A stretch of DNA of 64,000 nt from Lineus longissimus. Lineage: Eukaryota > Nemertea > Pilidiophora > Heteronemertea > Lineidae. Every line of letters starts with the position of its first letter. The first letter of the stretch is position 1. Below the pieces are notes generated by a model. It worked only from the letters and a program-made list of their open reading frames with translations, did not search any database and was not told the origin of the DNA. The stretch covers positions 18,211,808-18,275,807 of the forward strand of contig NC_088315.1 in NCBI RefSeq assembly GCF_910592395.1, written 5' to 3'. Position numbers and translations under genes: made by a program. Of the stretch, positions 1 through 11,900 are shown in pieces.

Positions 1-169
1 CTTTTCCAAAAAAAGAAAGTACAGGTCATTTTCAAAGGCTTACAAACAGATTTAAACACACTAAAGCCACCCAGACTTGTTGCCCACACAATGGAACACT
101 GGCCTGGTGAATGAGAGATTGAAGGTTTGAGTCTTGACCCAATTACAAAAATTTCTGTGTTTTTTTCAG

Positions 170-2348
170 TATTTCCTCTTTGTCTTGTTCGTGTTTGCCC
201 TGGAGGTGATAGCCGCGTTGATTGGCGTCTGCTATCAGGATGAGGTAAGATTGTTGTTCTTTCTTCTTTGCGTGCGTCTGGTTAAACTTTTGCACCGTTT
301 GTCCTCGAGAGCGTAGCAGTGCGACGCAATGCCTCTATTGCCCATAGCTTTTCTTGGAGTGATGCAGACTCTGGCCAGGCCTCCCCTCGATGGTACTCGG
401 AGGACATTCCTCAGGATGTGTTCCAGGATCTGTTCAGAGAAACCACATTCACAAATGGCAGATTCACACAGGCTGAGTTTTCTCAGATGTTTGTTGAGGC
501 GGCAGTGTTCAGTTCTTGGTGGGAAGATGGCAGAGAAATGTTGGATTGGAGTGGTCCGGTACGGGCACTCTCGGTCCTATTACAACTGATGGGAACATTT
601 TGCCAGGGTGACGATGTCATGACAGCACTTCTGCACCTATTTTTGGCAAGATCTTCTGAGTGCTGATAGCTATCCTAAACTGCTACTCTGGCTAAACCCC
701 GTGACGTGTATTACATGAGTCCAGGGCACTGTTGGTTGGCGTTAGCAGTTACCTTGGTGCCAAATCCTAACGCTGCAATTGTGAATGAAATTTACTGAAG
801 GATATTATGCTTAGTAAAGCTAACACTGACGTTTGCCTCTAAGGTCGATTGAGCAATTGGGCCCAGATGATTTTTATTGAATATTTTTAGATAATGACGT
901 GTTTCTATTCCAGTTGAAGATATTAATGAAGGATGAACTTCAGTACGGCATCAGGGCAGTTTATCCAATACCAGGTGTTGATGATCCGAGTGGGTTAAGG
1001 GCGACATGGGATGGCATGCAGTCTGCGGTATGTATTCATCATATCATTACCGGCGTCGTAACCCTATTGGATTTTTGCCGGAGGTATGGAGTCCACTATA
1101 GGCTACTGTCCACCTATGTAGGATCTTTTACTTGCCCTGGCATAGACACTCAGGTACAAGGGACCACGGCTTTTAGTCTCATCCGACAGACCCTCGAGTA
1201 TTTCATACGTTAATGTACATGTTGTGAAGAGCCAGGAATTTTAGTTCCTTGAAAGCCACGCCGGTTCATCCAGAAATACAGTCCTGGGTTCTCCCCAGGA
1301 TCGAACCCGGGCCCTATTGCGTGGTAGCCAGCAGTGTTAACCACTAAGCTATGAGGCTCCGTATTATGGGTATTGTTACAGTTATGAGCTAAGGTTGAAG
1401 GCTGTTGACCTGTGTGTGTGTGTACTGTAGCCCTAGTCATATGGTACGGCTCAATCCGCTGGCCATGGATGATTTATACTTTATTGCTTGGTGGGCGTTT
1501 TGGCCCCAGAGCTGGAAGTTCAGCAGCGTTAAGCGTGGCCATGAATTGGATGTGTATTACACTCATCGGTCACCCATCCAGTTCGTGACCACGCTCAACA
1601 TTGCTAAACTTCCAGCTCTGGGGCCATCACGTCAACCACTAGGCCATGGAGGAAATCCCCCATGGCCGGTGGGTTGAGCCATGCCATGTAACTGGGGGAA
1701 CAGTCAAGTATGGAAGTGGGAGTCCACTACAGGCTACTCTCCAACCTGTTTTAGGTCTTTTAGTGTCCCTGGCACAGACACAAGTTACAACAGACCATTG
1801 ATTACTGTCCATGGATTACAACTGATGTTTTGAGCCTCGGTTTTCTCCCGAGTGGAAACAAATTTTTCGGAGAAATCCCCTGTCACGAGAATGGCCCTGT
1901 GTAGTTGAGAAAATACTTAACAATAACATCACTTCTACTGGCTTTCCTAGGTACTTACACCAGTCGATAAGTAAGACTTGAAGATTTTGGAACAGACCAA
2001 TTTGGATTGAAATTATTTTTCGCTATTCTCGTTCCATTTCAGCTGCAGTGCTGTGGCGTCACTAACTACACGGACTGGTTCACATGCAACGGCTGGAAGA
2101 AGCAGAACTGGGTTCCGGATACGTGCTGCCTTGACATTTCGAAAAACTGCGGCAAGTCGAAAGATCCCAATAAGTGGCAATCTAAGGGGTGTCTCGAAGA
2201 AATACTCTACGTCATGCAACAACAGTATTATGTTCTTGGAGTCGTCGCAATCGTTTTTGCCGTGATTCAGATTATGTGCATGGTGGCGTCGTTAGTTTTG
2301 TATTCACATCTCAAGAAACAGCTGAAGAGAGTTACACGGAGGAAATGA
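170..2348 (+). CDS. Tetraspanin, C-terminal half (5' exons lie off the window)
   Basis: Three exons are visible: 170-244, 914-1027 and 2043-2348 (TGA), all phase 0, each bounded by AG and GT. They encode the third membrane helix (begins YFLFVLFVFALEV), the large extracellular loop and the fourth helix. The loop carries the family hallmark CCG (LQCCGVTNYTDW), a PDTCC motif and a later KGC, giving the disulphide cysteines expected in tetraspanins. A hydrophobic stretch (VLGVVAIVFAVIQ) and a short basic tail (KKQLKRVTRRK) end the protein. Tetraspanins organise plasma-membrane microdomains with integrins and other partners. The PDTCC and KGC pattern resembles the CD151/TSPAN9 side of the family, but I would not assign a subtype. 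The start, helices 1-2 and the small loop are missing because the gene begins left of the window. Intron 2 holds a SINE and a fold-back repeat. Confidence 0.93.
1035..1366 (-). repeat. tRNA-derived SINE, minus orientation, in tetraspanin intron 2
   Basis: Read on the minus strand from 1366, the element starts with a tRNA-like head. It has an A-box-like TAGCTTAGTGGTTA and a B-box GGTTCGATCC about 35 bp later. A body follows that runs to about 1035 (GTTACGACGCCGGTAATG). The body recurs at about 1712-1800 and, broken, at 57740-58085, which shows a dispersed family. It has no coding potential. Confidence 0.8.
1500..1642. repeat. Fold-back (MITE-like) inverted repeat
   Basis: The left arm (GGCCCCAGAGCTGGAAGTT, from about 1502) is the reverse complement of the right arm ending near 1627 (AACTTCCAGCTCTGGGGCC). 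The similarity continues inward for about 55 bp per arm with scattered mismatches, so the unit folds into one long hairpin. It sits inside tetraspanin intron 2. Confidence 0.8.
1712..1830 (-). repeat. Fragment of the SINE body seen at 1035-1366
   Basis: The words GGAGTCCACTACAGGCTACT and GTCCCTGGCACAGACAC closely repeat the body of the SINE at 1035-1366. No tRNA-like head is visible, so this is a truncated or older copy. Confidence 0.6.
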
Positions 2349-3480
2349 GGTTGAAGTTTTGAAAGGCCGCAATTTTGCTTCATGTTAATGTTTGCGTGTC
2401 ACGTTGTGTAATGACGTTTCGAAAGTGCCCCCAAATGACTGATTTAAGTTGTTGTGGCCTAAGGTAGCGATACTATCTCGTCAAACATATCATTTGATAA
2501 TTTCTTAGCGATTGATGCAGGATACTTTGGTTGCTCATAGGCCTACTCTATGCAAAACTAGGCCTATTGTAAAGATGCCCTTGGATGGCTCAGATGTGTA
2601 CCCTCAGTACATTGGCATTGGTACATGTATGAGGTAGAATGTAGGGGCCAACCTTACAGTTTACATTCCAGTCGGTTCAGTACTCTGTCAAGTCAGGTAT
2701 AGTAGGGTAGTAAGACTGTTCAATATTTTCTTCCTTTACGAATTCATGCAAAGGTACAAATGGTTCAAAATAATCCTGTGTGCATGGTGACTCATGTTCG
2801 CAAACATGACCATATCAATAAATCACCAGTGCCACGCTTTCTTGAAAGAAAAACAGATTTTTCACAATTCATTTAGGCAGATTATCGAAATATATTTCAG
2901 TATTTTAATTCAAAAAATATTTTCGAGTGTGTTATTACACCGATTGAGGTTCATTTCTGAAATCTATAAAAAAAACATCCGCCTTAAGATTGAAGTTTCA
3001 CACTTCGGAATACTTCCTTTGAACTTTTTGCAACGTTAAGACGTTTTGGGAAATATTTTAGTTGCATTTTTAAATGTTGTGTACATGTGCAGTGTATTGT
3101 ATTGCAGTTTTTGTAGATCCATTTATGTATCAATATACCTCATGAGATGTATTTATTGTAAGGCATTGACTATTTACGGGGTGCCTGTATTTTGTATTTT
3201 TTGATGAAGTGTGTATTGCAAATTTTATGAATTTTTACAATTTCATAATTTTTTTCCAAAGACATTTTTAGATGGTTTTAACTTTGAACCTACTAGCTAA
3301 TTTTGTACCTCAATTTTGCCTGTAATATCTATTAACTACCTTCGAAAGACAATTTACCCATGCAGTGCATGTAGATGTGCATGGGAGAGTTGAATTGTTC
3401 ATCGAGATTCAAGAGTTCAAGAGTTCATATTGTTCTGGCCAAGATACTTTGTTGAACTCAGGAATGTGACTAGATCACAT
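2349..3480 (+). other. Tetraspanin 3' untranslated and AT-rich flank
   Basis: No reading frame here is convincing. The stretch directly follows the tetraspanin stop and becomes increasingly A+T rich, as expected for a 3' UTR and flank. I could not choose a poly(A) site with confidence. Confidence 0.4.
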
Positions 3481-3486
3481 TTTCCA

Positions 3487-3810
3487 AAAGATAGTGCTTT
3501 TGTACAACACCAGATTATCCTAGGGTAGGCCCAACCAATGCTAAGAGTAATACTCTTTCACAGTGTCAACTAAAGCCGGTCAACTATGACACCTTAGATA
3601 GTGGTGTTTCACAACACTAGACTATCCTCAGGGTAGGCCCAACCAATGCTAAGAGTAATACTCTTTCACTGTGTCAACTAAAGCCGGTCAACTATGACAC
3701 CTTAGATAGTGGTGTTTCACAACACTAGACTATCATCAGGGCAGGCTGCACCAATGCTAAGAGTAATACTCTTTCACAGTGTCAACTAAAGCCGGTCAAC
3801 TATGACACCG
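3487..3810. repeat. Three-copy tandem repeat, period about 108 bp
   Basis: Three near-identical units begin around 3504, 3611 and 3719 (ACAACAC...). Each contains the palindrome AGAGTAATACTCT and the word AAAGCCGGTCAACTATGACA. A diverged single copy of the same family occurs at about 55150-55310, so the unit is dispersed as well as locally duplicated. Confidence 0.85.
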
Positions 3811-4484
3811 GCTGCCCAGGGCTGTGGAACATAACGATTTGTGATCCCACTATTACCGTTACGCGACAAAAGATCAGCCAAGTATCTTTGACCAGACCTA
3901 TCTGAAAAACACTTCACCTGTGGTTAAATTCAACGCCATGATTGGTGTTCATGCATTGATCAAAATTTAATTTTCACACAAACAATTCAGTATTTACGTA
4001 AGAGTTTCTTTCCCAAGTTAAACTTTCCTCACTGCTAAACCTGGCGGTCCAACTTAGAACTTTTCAGGAAGAAGGTGTCGCAATCTAATGCATCAAGGTG
4101 AGTATATTTCAATGCATTGTTGAAAATTAACTTTTGATCAGTGTGTATCTTTCACAGTCTTATGATATATACAGATGTATACAAGTAATCTTTTTCTAAG
4201 TGCACATAATATACTCTTACTATTGGAATTCCAAGTCAAATTGCATATCAGACAATTTTGTAAGCATTTTATATGATAATAAATCGTTCATTTATAATGA
4301 AATTGTGCTTGTCTTCAATTTCTGTTTTCTTTCAAAAATTGTCTTTGTGTGTCAGGTTACCATATCACTCTGGATAATCCATTGAAATCCGTTAAGCTAC
4401 CAGTTCTATGTAGATTTCATATGAAAAGAGCAGAAGATCGTTTTGGATGGCTAGCTTATTCCTGCAGCCATGGCAATAATGTAC

Positions 4485-4690
4485 ATTGTGATACCAGGGC
4501 TGTAAGATTGGCAAAATCGAATCAACACCTGGGACATCCAAGGTCCCCCGGTTCCAATCCATCAGTCCCGGCAAGAATGTCTACTTGGTCCCGGCAATAT
4601 TCATGGGATAGACTGCGACTCTTCCACCATAGAGGTTTCCTCCTACAGGCAATCGCCCAAATATTGTCTAAAGAGCCAAGTTTGCTCATG
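4485..4690 (+). repeat. Probable tRNA-derived SINE
   Basis: The word GGTTCCAATCC near 4551 resembles a polymerase III B-box and is preceded by a degenerate tRNA-like stretch. A SINE-like body follows (CCATAGAGGTTTCCTCCTAC). The A-box is weak, so this call rests mainly on the B-box and on similarity to the other heads in the window. Confidence 0.45.
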
Positions 4691-4705
4691 TTCTCTCAAC
4701 TCAGT

Positions 4706-4823
4706 GGGTGATATGAATAAAGAATAGTAAATGCTTTTACTTCAGTTTTGAAGAGAAAGGCCTAGTGTAAATGTACATGGAGTTTTCAGCAAAAGCATTT
4801 GCTAGTCTTTATTCATATCACCC
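4706..4823. repeat. MITE-like hairpin, family with a copy at 9540-9657
   Basis: The ends are inverted copies: GGGTGATATGAATAAAG at 4706 and its complement ending at 4823. They extend inward through TAG(T/C)AAATGCTTTT. The same inner core (AGACTAGTAAATGCTTTTAC) marks a second element at 9540-9657. Confidence 0.8.
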
Positions 4824-5982
4824 AATATGTCTGGCCTTTTTCTTCAGGTCAAGCCAAATGTGATCAGGCTGTCTTCATATGCCGGCAATCCTTTGTGCAT
4901 GCAAGACTGGTGGAGACACTGGTCTTGTAGAGGACGAGATTGACTTTTATTTCAGGAATTGAATAGTCGACAGCACAGTCACATACAAAAACAAAAGATT
5001 TCGTTTCCAGTAGCTAATAATTTTATTCCCAGTATAAAAACCAAAGTTTTTTGTAGACTTTCTTTACTCCACAGATTGCCATACTTTTCAGCACATCAAT
5101 TTACATCACAATGATATTGGTGTACATGTAACTCTTTTTCCAACAATAAATTATTACTGTCATGATCATGTTTAGACACATAAACAAATTCATCAGCATC
5201 TACCCATGTAGGCCTACATGAAAATAGGGAAATATTAGATATTGATATTTTGCAAAGGGCTACGTGGAGAAGGTAAGAATGATTAAAAACGTTATACCAA
5301 GGCCAACCAACTTGCATAATATGACTGGCTTGCATCATCAAGTAGTTTGCCTCTTGCCCAAGGATACATAGAAGTCAGTCAGGCCTCCAGAGCCACATAC
5401 AATCAGAGGAATATTCCAATTGATCTGGGGCACCAATGAAGCCAGCACTTTGGAAATCACGTCATGTGAAACTGGCCACAAAAGTATTAATAGTATGTTC
5501 ATATCAACCTTGACAAATATAAATTTCATTAACAAGTTATGTATATTTCAGTAGAGTAAATGATTATCTTACTTCCAATTTCGTTTGGCCAGACCAGTTA
5601 TCATTGCAGGTTATAAACTGGAAAATATGAATATCAGCATGCTTGGTGTTTGCCATATTTTGGTAAGGACCATATTTAGAAACTCCATACCATAGATTAA
5701 ACAAATCAAACATTCAAATGAATTGGTCTGATGTTAGATGAAGGACAGAAACATTCCCTGATTTTTCAGTTTGCCAGTCAACAAGTTTATCAGATTCTTT
5801 TGTAAAAATCAGAGATTGAGTTGAATATTTTCCAATTTAACAACAATTTAACTGGCCTGGCCAAATGATGATTTTCCCCATTCCCAAACAAAAAATCCTA
5901 GCCGAACTTCCTGCAGCATTGATCAAAGACCCCAGTGTCAAACTGAGACAACAGGGTCGAAAAACGTGGCAACAGTGTCCCT
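4824..5982. other. Flank and probable 3' UTR of eIF3m
   Basis: This lies directly after the eIF3m stop codon on the minus strand. No coding stretch is defensible. A minus-strand AATAAA can be read near 5032-5037, which would imply a 3' UTR of roughly 950 bases, but I have no transcript evidence. Confidence 0.35.
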
Positions 5983-8900
5983 TTAATAGGCTGGTGGCTT
6001 GCCAGGGTCTAAAGCCGGGGTAATAGCCGCTAGACTGGCACAAATATTGGTCAGATTCTCTCGCCAAGTGATGAAATTATCGCGTAGAAGTTGCCACTGC
6101 TGCTTTTGAAATGTGCGGTGCGTTGTCGAGCTGATGACAATCCTTTTCTCGCGCTGTTCGATTTTACAACGAACTGCTTTTGTCCTGACCACTGAAAAGA
6201 GAGAGGAGGAATGGTTGAGAATAACAGTCAGCACTGGTTACTTGTTTGCAATTTGAATAAGGACCAATAAGGACCTATGGAGGAAAGCTCAAGAAGAAGC
6301 ATTGGAGATAGAAATACAACGTCGGCACTGGGGTCGGGTGGACATTCGCTAAGGAGACCGTCATCCAGCATCACCCGACACGGTCTGACGTGGGACACAC
6401 TGGGGAAGGATAAGAGGGGAAGATCAAAGGACAAGTCGAGTTTTTCCTTATCTTTTGGCACCGAGTCTGACGCCTGACAATCCCTACACTGGCACTCGGA
6501 CCACTACAAGTATTCACAGACTCACCGTCAATGAAAATGCCTCCAGGAGCCAACTTCATCTCATATCTGTACGTGCCAACTCACTCCCACTCTCACTCAT
6601 TCACAGACTTACCATCAATGATGAACGCCTCCACCTCATTCAGAGCCAACTTCATCTCATATCTGTACGTGCCAACTCACTCCCACTCTCACTCATTCAC
6701 AGACTTACCATCAATGATGAATGCCTCCACCTCATTTGGGGCCAACTTCATCTCATATCTGTACATGCCAACTCACTCCCACTCTCACTCATTCACAGAC
6801 TTACCATCAATGATGAATGCCTCCACCTCATTCGGGGCCAACTTCATCTCATATCTGTACGTGCCAACTCACTTCCACTCTAACTCATTCACAGACTTAC
6901 CATCAATGATGAATGCCTCCACCTCATTTGGGGCCAACTTCATCTCATATCTGTACGTGTCAACTCACCCCCACTCTAACTCATTCACAGACTTACCATC
7001 AATGATGAATGCCTCCACCTTATTCAGAGCCAACTTCATCTCATATCTGTACATGCCAACTCACTCCCACTCTAACTCATTCACAGACTTACCATCAATG
7101 ATGAATGCCTCCACCTCATTCGGAGCCAACTTCATCTCATATCTGTACGTGTCAACTCACCCCCACTCTAACTCATTCACAGACTTACCATCAATGATGA
7201 ATGCCTCCACCTCATTCGGAGCCAACTTCATCTCATATCTGTACGTGTCAACTCACCCCCACTCTAACTCATTCACAGACTTACCATCAATGATGAATGC
7301 CTCCACCTTATTCAGAGCCACCTTCATCTCATATCTGTACGTGCCAACTCACTCCCACTCTCACTCATTCACAGACTTACCATCAATGATGAACGCCTCC
7401 ACCTCATTCAGAGCCAACTTCATCTCATATCTGTACGTGCCAACTCACTCCCACTCTCACTCATTCACAGACTTACCATCAATGATGAATGCCTCCACCT
7501 CATTTGGGGCCAACTTCATCTCATATCTGTACATGCCAACTCACTCCCACTCTCACTCATTCACAGACTTACCATCAATGATGAATGCCTCCACCTCATT
7601 CGGGGCCAACTTCATCTCATATCTGTACGTGCCAACTCACTTCCACTCTAACTCATTCACAGACTTACCATCAATGATGAATGCCTCCACCTCATTTGGG
7701 GCCAACTTCATCTCATATCTGTACGTGTCAACTCACCCCCACTCTAACTCATTCACAGACTTACCATCAATGATGAATGCCTCCACCTTATTCAGAGCCA
7801 ACTTCATCTCATATCTGTACATGCCAACTCACTCCCACTCTAACTCATTCACAGACTTACCATCAATGATGAATGCCTCCACCTCATTCGGAGCCAACTT
7901 CATCTCATATCTGTACGTGTCAACTCACCCCCACTCTAACTCATTCACAGACTTACCATCAATGATGAATGCCTCCACCTCATTCGGAGCCAACTTCATC
8001 TCATATCTGTACGTGTCAACTCACCCCCACTCTAACTCATTCACAGACTTACCATCAATGATGAATGCCTCCACCTTATTCAGAGCCACCTTCATCTCAT
8101 ATCTGTACGTGCCAACTCACTCCCACTCTAACTCATTCACAGACTTACCATCAATGATGAATGCCTCCACCTCATTTGGAGCCAACTTCATCTCATATCT
8201 GTACGTGTCAACTCACTCCCACTCTAACTCATTCACAGACTTACCATCAATGATGAATGCCTCCACCTCATTTGGGGCCAACTTCATCTCATATCTGTAC
8301 GTGCCAACTCACCCCCACTCTAACTCATTCACAGACTTACCATCAATGATGAATGCCTCCACCTCATTCGGGGCCAACTTCATCTCATATCTGTACGTGT
8401 CAACTCACTCCCACTCTAACTCATTCACAGACTTACCATCAATGATGAATGCCTCCACCTCATTTGGGGCCAACTTCATCTCATATCTGTACGTGCCAAC
8501 TCACCCCCACTCTAACTCATTCACAGCCTTACCATCAATGATGAATGCCTCCACCTCATTTGGGGCCAACTTCATCTCCTATCTGTACGTGCCAACTCAC
8601 TCCCACTCTCACTCATTCACAGACTTACCATCAATGATGAATGCCTCCACCTCATTCGGAGCCAACTTCATCTCATATCTGTACGTGCCAACTCACTCCC
8701 ACTCTCACTCATTCACAGCCTTACCATCAATGATGAATGCCTCCACCTCATTTGGGGCCAACTTCATCTCATATCTGTACGTGCCAACTCACTCCCACTC
8801 TCACTCATTCACAGCCTTACCATCAATGATGAATGCCTCCACCTCATTTGGGGCCAACTTCATCTCCTATCTGTACGTGCCAACTCACTCCCAGTCCCAC

Positions 8901-11900
8901 TCTAACTCATTCACAGACTTACCATCAATGATGAATGCCTCCACCTCATTTGGGGCCAACTTCATCTCATATCTGTACGTGTCAACTCACTCCCACTCTA
9001 ACTCATTCACAGACTTACCATCAATGATGAATGCCTCCACCTCATTTGGAGCCAACTTCATCTCCTTCTGAATGGTCTCAAAGTCGATTTCTTTCTTATT
9101 TTCTGCCATCTGCATGAATGTCAGCAGCCGCATCTTCTGCATGTTATCATCGTGAGATAAACCTGAAGGAAAATTGACATCGATTATAAATTGTGACAGT
9201 AAGCCATGAGCCAAATCGAAAAAGCTGCCATTCATAAAACAATTCCGGGGGCAAAGTAAAAATGCTCTCATGATGAATTAGGTAAGAATATCATATACAG
9301 TGGAACCTCCCTTAGGTGACACCTCTCTATTAAGGACAACCTCTCTAATAATGACACTAGTTTCGGCCCCAAACAGGTTCTTTCCATTCAATTTGACCTC
9401 TCTAATCAGGACACCTCCCTATTAGACAGCACTTTTAAGTCCAGAGGGTGTCCTTAATAGAGAGGTTCCACTGTAATCATGAAGTTCACATAATAACTGT
9501 AGCAGGTAAATCTGACATACTGACTTTAATCATGAGAATGGCTAATACTTATAAAAGACTAGTAAATGCTTTTACTTTAAACTTTATGTACATTTACACA
9601 GCCATCTCTGTAGAGAACTGTAGTAAAAGCATGTACTAGTCTTTATAAATATTAGCCTATGTCTTATGCTGAGAGCAGTTACTTTAGTTCATCATTTTAA
9701 TCCTAGGTGGCCGAACCTGTTTCCTTCAGTCCTGCCACCTATCTGGTTACGCACATGCACATAAATAAGCATAAATGCGCATGCACGACCGGATAATTTT
9801 GTTCCAATTTCTACCAATCTTGCTGCTGATTCAACGTCCTCAAAGGAGAATACCTGACAGAATAAAACGTGTGCTTACCTAGTGTGTTAACGTAGTCCGT
9901 GTTGCTATTGTAGAACTTCATATAGCCGTCTAAGTTACCGGATACAAATATTGTCAGCAGCTGAAAACAAAAAATAAACAAATTTACAAAACTTCTTCTG
10001 CATTCAGATTTTTGAGATCCATGAATGAATTGCTGGAGTTGGCCCGTTTTTACTAACAAAGTTGGCTGTCCTAATCGCAACGGCCTTGTGGTTAAGCCGT
10101 CCGAATGGAACTTTGAAAGTTAGAGCCCCATGGGTACCTCTTTCCAATGCAGCCATTTGGCTGGCAAAGCTTTAGGGTAGAAATTACTTTTGCCAGGCAC
10201 CTGGCATCAGAGATAGGGTGTTTTGAAGTAGAGAGTCCCAAAAGAAAAATCTGGCCAGCCATATCATTAGCTGTGATACATGTACTATAATAACAAACTT
10301 TACTTTTTCAAACAAGTTCCTAAACTTTTTTATTCTGCCAGAAGAGGGGATTTTGGTCAAGGTAGATCGAAGTACTTAGACCATGTAAGTATTTAGACAA
10401 ACTTAAAGACAACTACACTATTGCTTTACTACTTACATCATGAATAAGTTCTCCTTCTAAAAACTTGACCGGTTTCAAAGTGAGTAAATGGTCGAGTAGG
10501 AAAGTGCTTGGGTCTCCTAAACAGGTCACAATGCATCTGTAACAGAAACAAATAATAAATTCTCATTAGACCACGGCACAATTTTACGCTAGTAGGCTCT
10601 TTTCTCTTCTCTTACACAGGTATGGAAACTTGATATTTGTTGGCACTGGCTAGATCACTGATTTTTTGCTAACGCTCAATCAGCAGAGGGCAATTTGGGA
10701 AAATATTGGCTTTCAAATGACTATTCCATTTCCAATCGGATTTTGTGTCCATTTGATACAATACATGCAGGAATAAGTTGATATGACTTAGAACAGGATA
10801 GAAATGTTTATGTATTATATCAATAATGGATTAATCCATTATTGATTTTATCCATACACTGTCTGTCTCTTAGACAGGCCTTATGGGCCCAAAATATTTG
10901 TGGCTTATAAAGAGGGTGTCTTGCTTAGAGAGGTGTCCACTAAGAGAGTTTCTAGAGTACTCGTAACAAGAAAACTATTTCCGGTGAACTTTCTGATACA
11001 TACTTATGCGCATCATCTCTGGCCTGCGAAGCATTTTCTTCAGTGTATGTTCCTAAGAGTTCTATCATCACTTTGGTGGACTGTTCGCTGAAAAGACAAG
11101 GTTAGGTAATTCAGGAGGTGATGTAGCTATTATAACATGTCTTTCAAACACACTATTTGGGACACACCTTGCTTTCTTCAATTGTGGCTTATTTTATCAG
11201 GATTTCATTTGAATTGTGCCATGGTTTTCGTCCACATTTATGCTCCACCCTCGTGATTTCTTTGGTGAGACAATCAAGCCTGAAAGTGAGGTATCAAGGG
11301 ACATGTCACTCTCGAGGGGGAAATTTTCCCCACCATTTTGTGCAGCATTTTTTCATTTTCTCACCTCTGTTTTGCAGCTACAAATGCATCATAAAGTGCC
11401 CTCAGTAAAGTCTGGTATTTCTGACTGCTGATCTCCCACTGACCAATCCAAGTTTTCAACTGAAAAAGAGGAGGAAATTAATTCACAGGCTCTACACTGA
11501 GTAGGGTGCAGGGTTTCCGCCAGGATTAAATTTAAGGGGAGCAAAAAAAATTTTTTTTTCTAAAATTGTTTTTTCTTAAAAAGGGTATATGACCCCTCCC
11601 GAGACGTTTTTCGGCCCTAAAACCGCTACAATTGGCTCCCAAATGCTCTTATTATGCATATCAAATCATGAAAATTACTCATTTGACAGTAAAACAAACT
11701 TTAGTGCTCAAAATTAAGGGGGGGGGGAATATCCCCCTTGAAATATTTTTGGGGGGGATGAATCCCCCATCCCCCCTCTAGCGGAAACCCTGAGGGTGGG
11801 TCTGGATTCCCCCCGCATAGCAGCATAAGCTTTATAAAGGCAAATCATACTAATGTCTAAGATATGTCGACGCATACCTGTCTTAGATCTGTAGTGATAT

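Noticed and set aside
1270-1366. Functional tRNA gene
   Set aside because: A- and B-box are present, but the cloverleaf does not close and the same sequence continues into a SINE body found elsewhere.
6500-9063. CRISPR-like array
   Set aside because: Repeats are contiguous 96-bp units with no unique spacers and overlap a eukaryotic exon boundary.
6531-9071. 846-codon plus-strand ORF through the 96-bp array
   Set aside because: It is antisense to eIF3m and open only because the unit length is a multiple of three without plus-strand stops; the translated repeats are low-complexity Ser/His and match no family.
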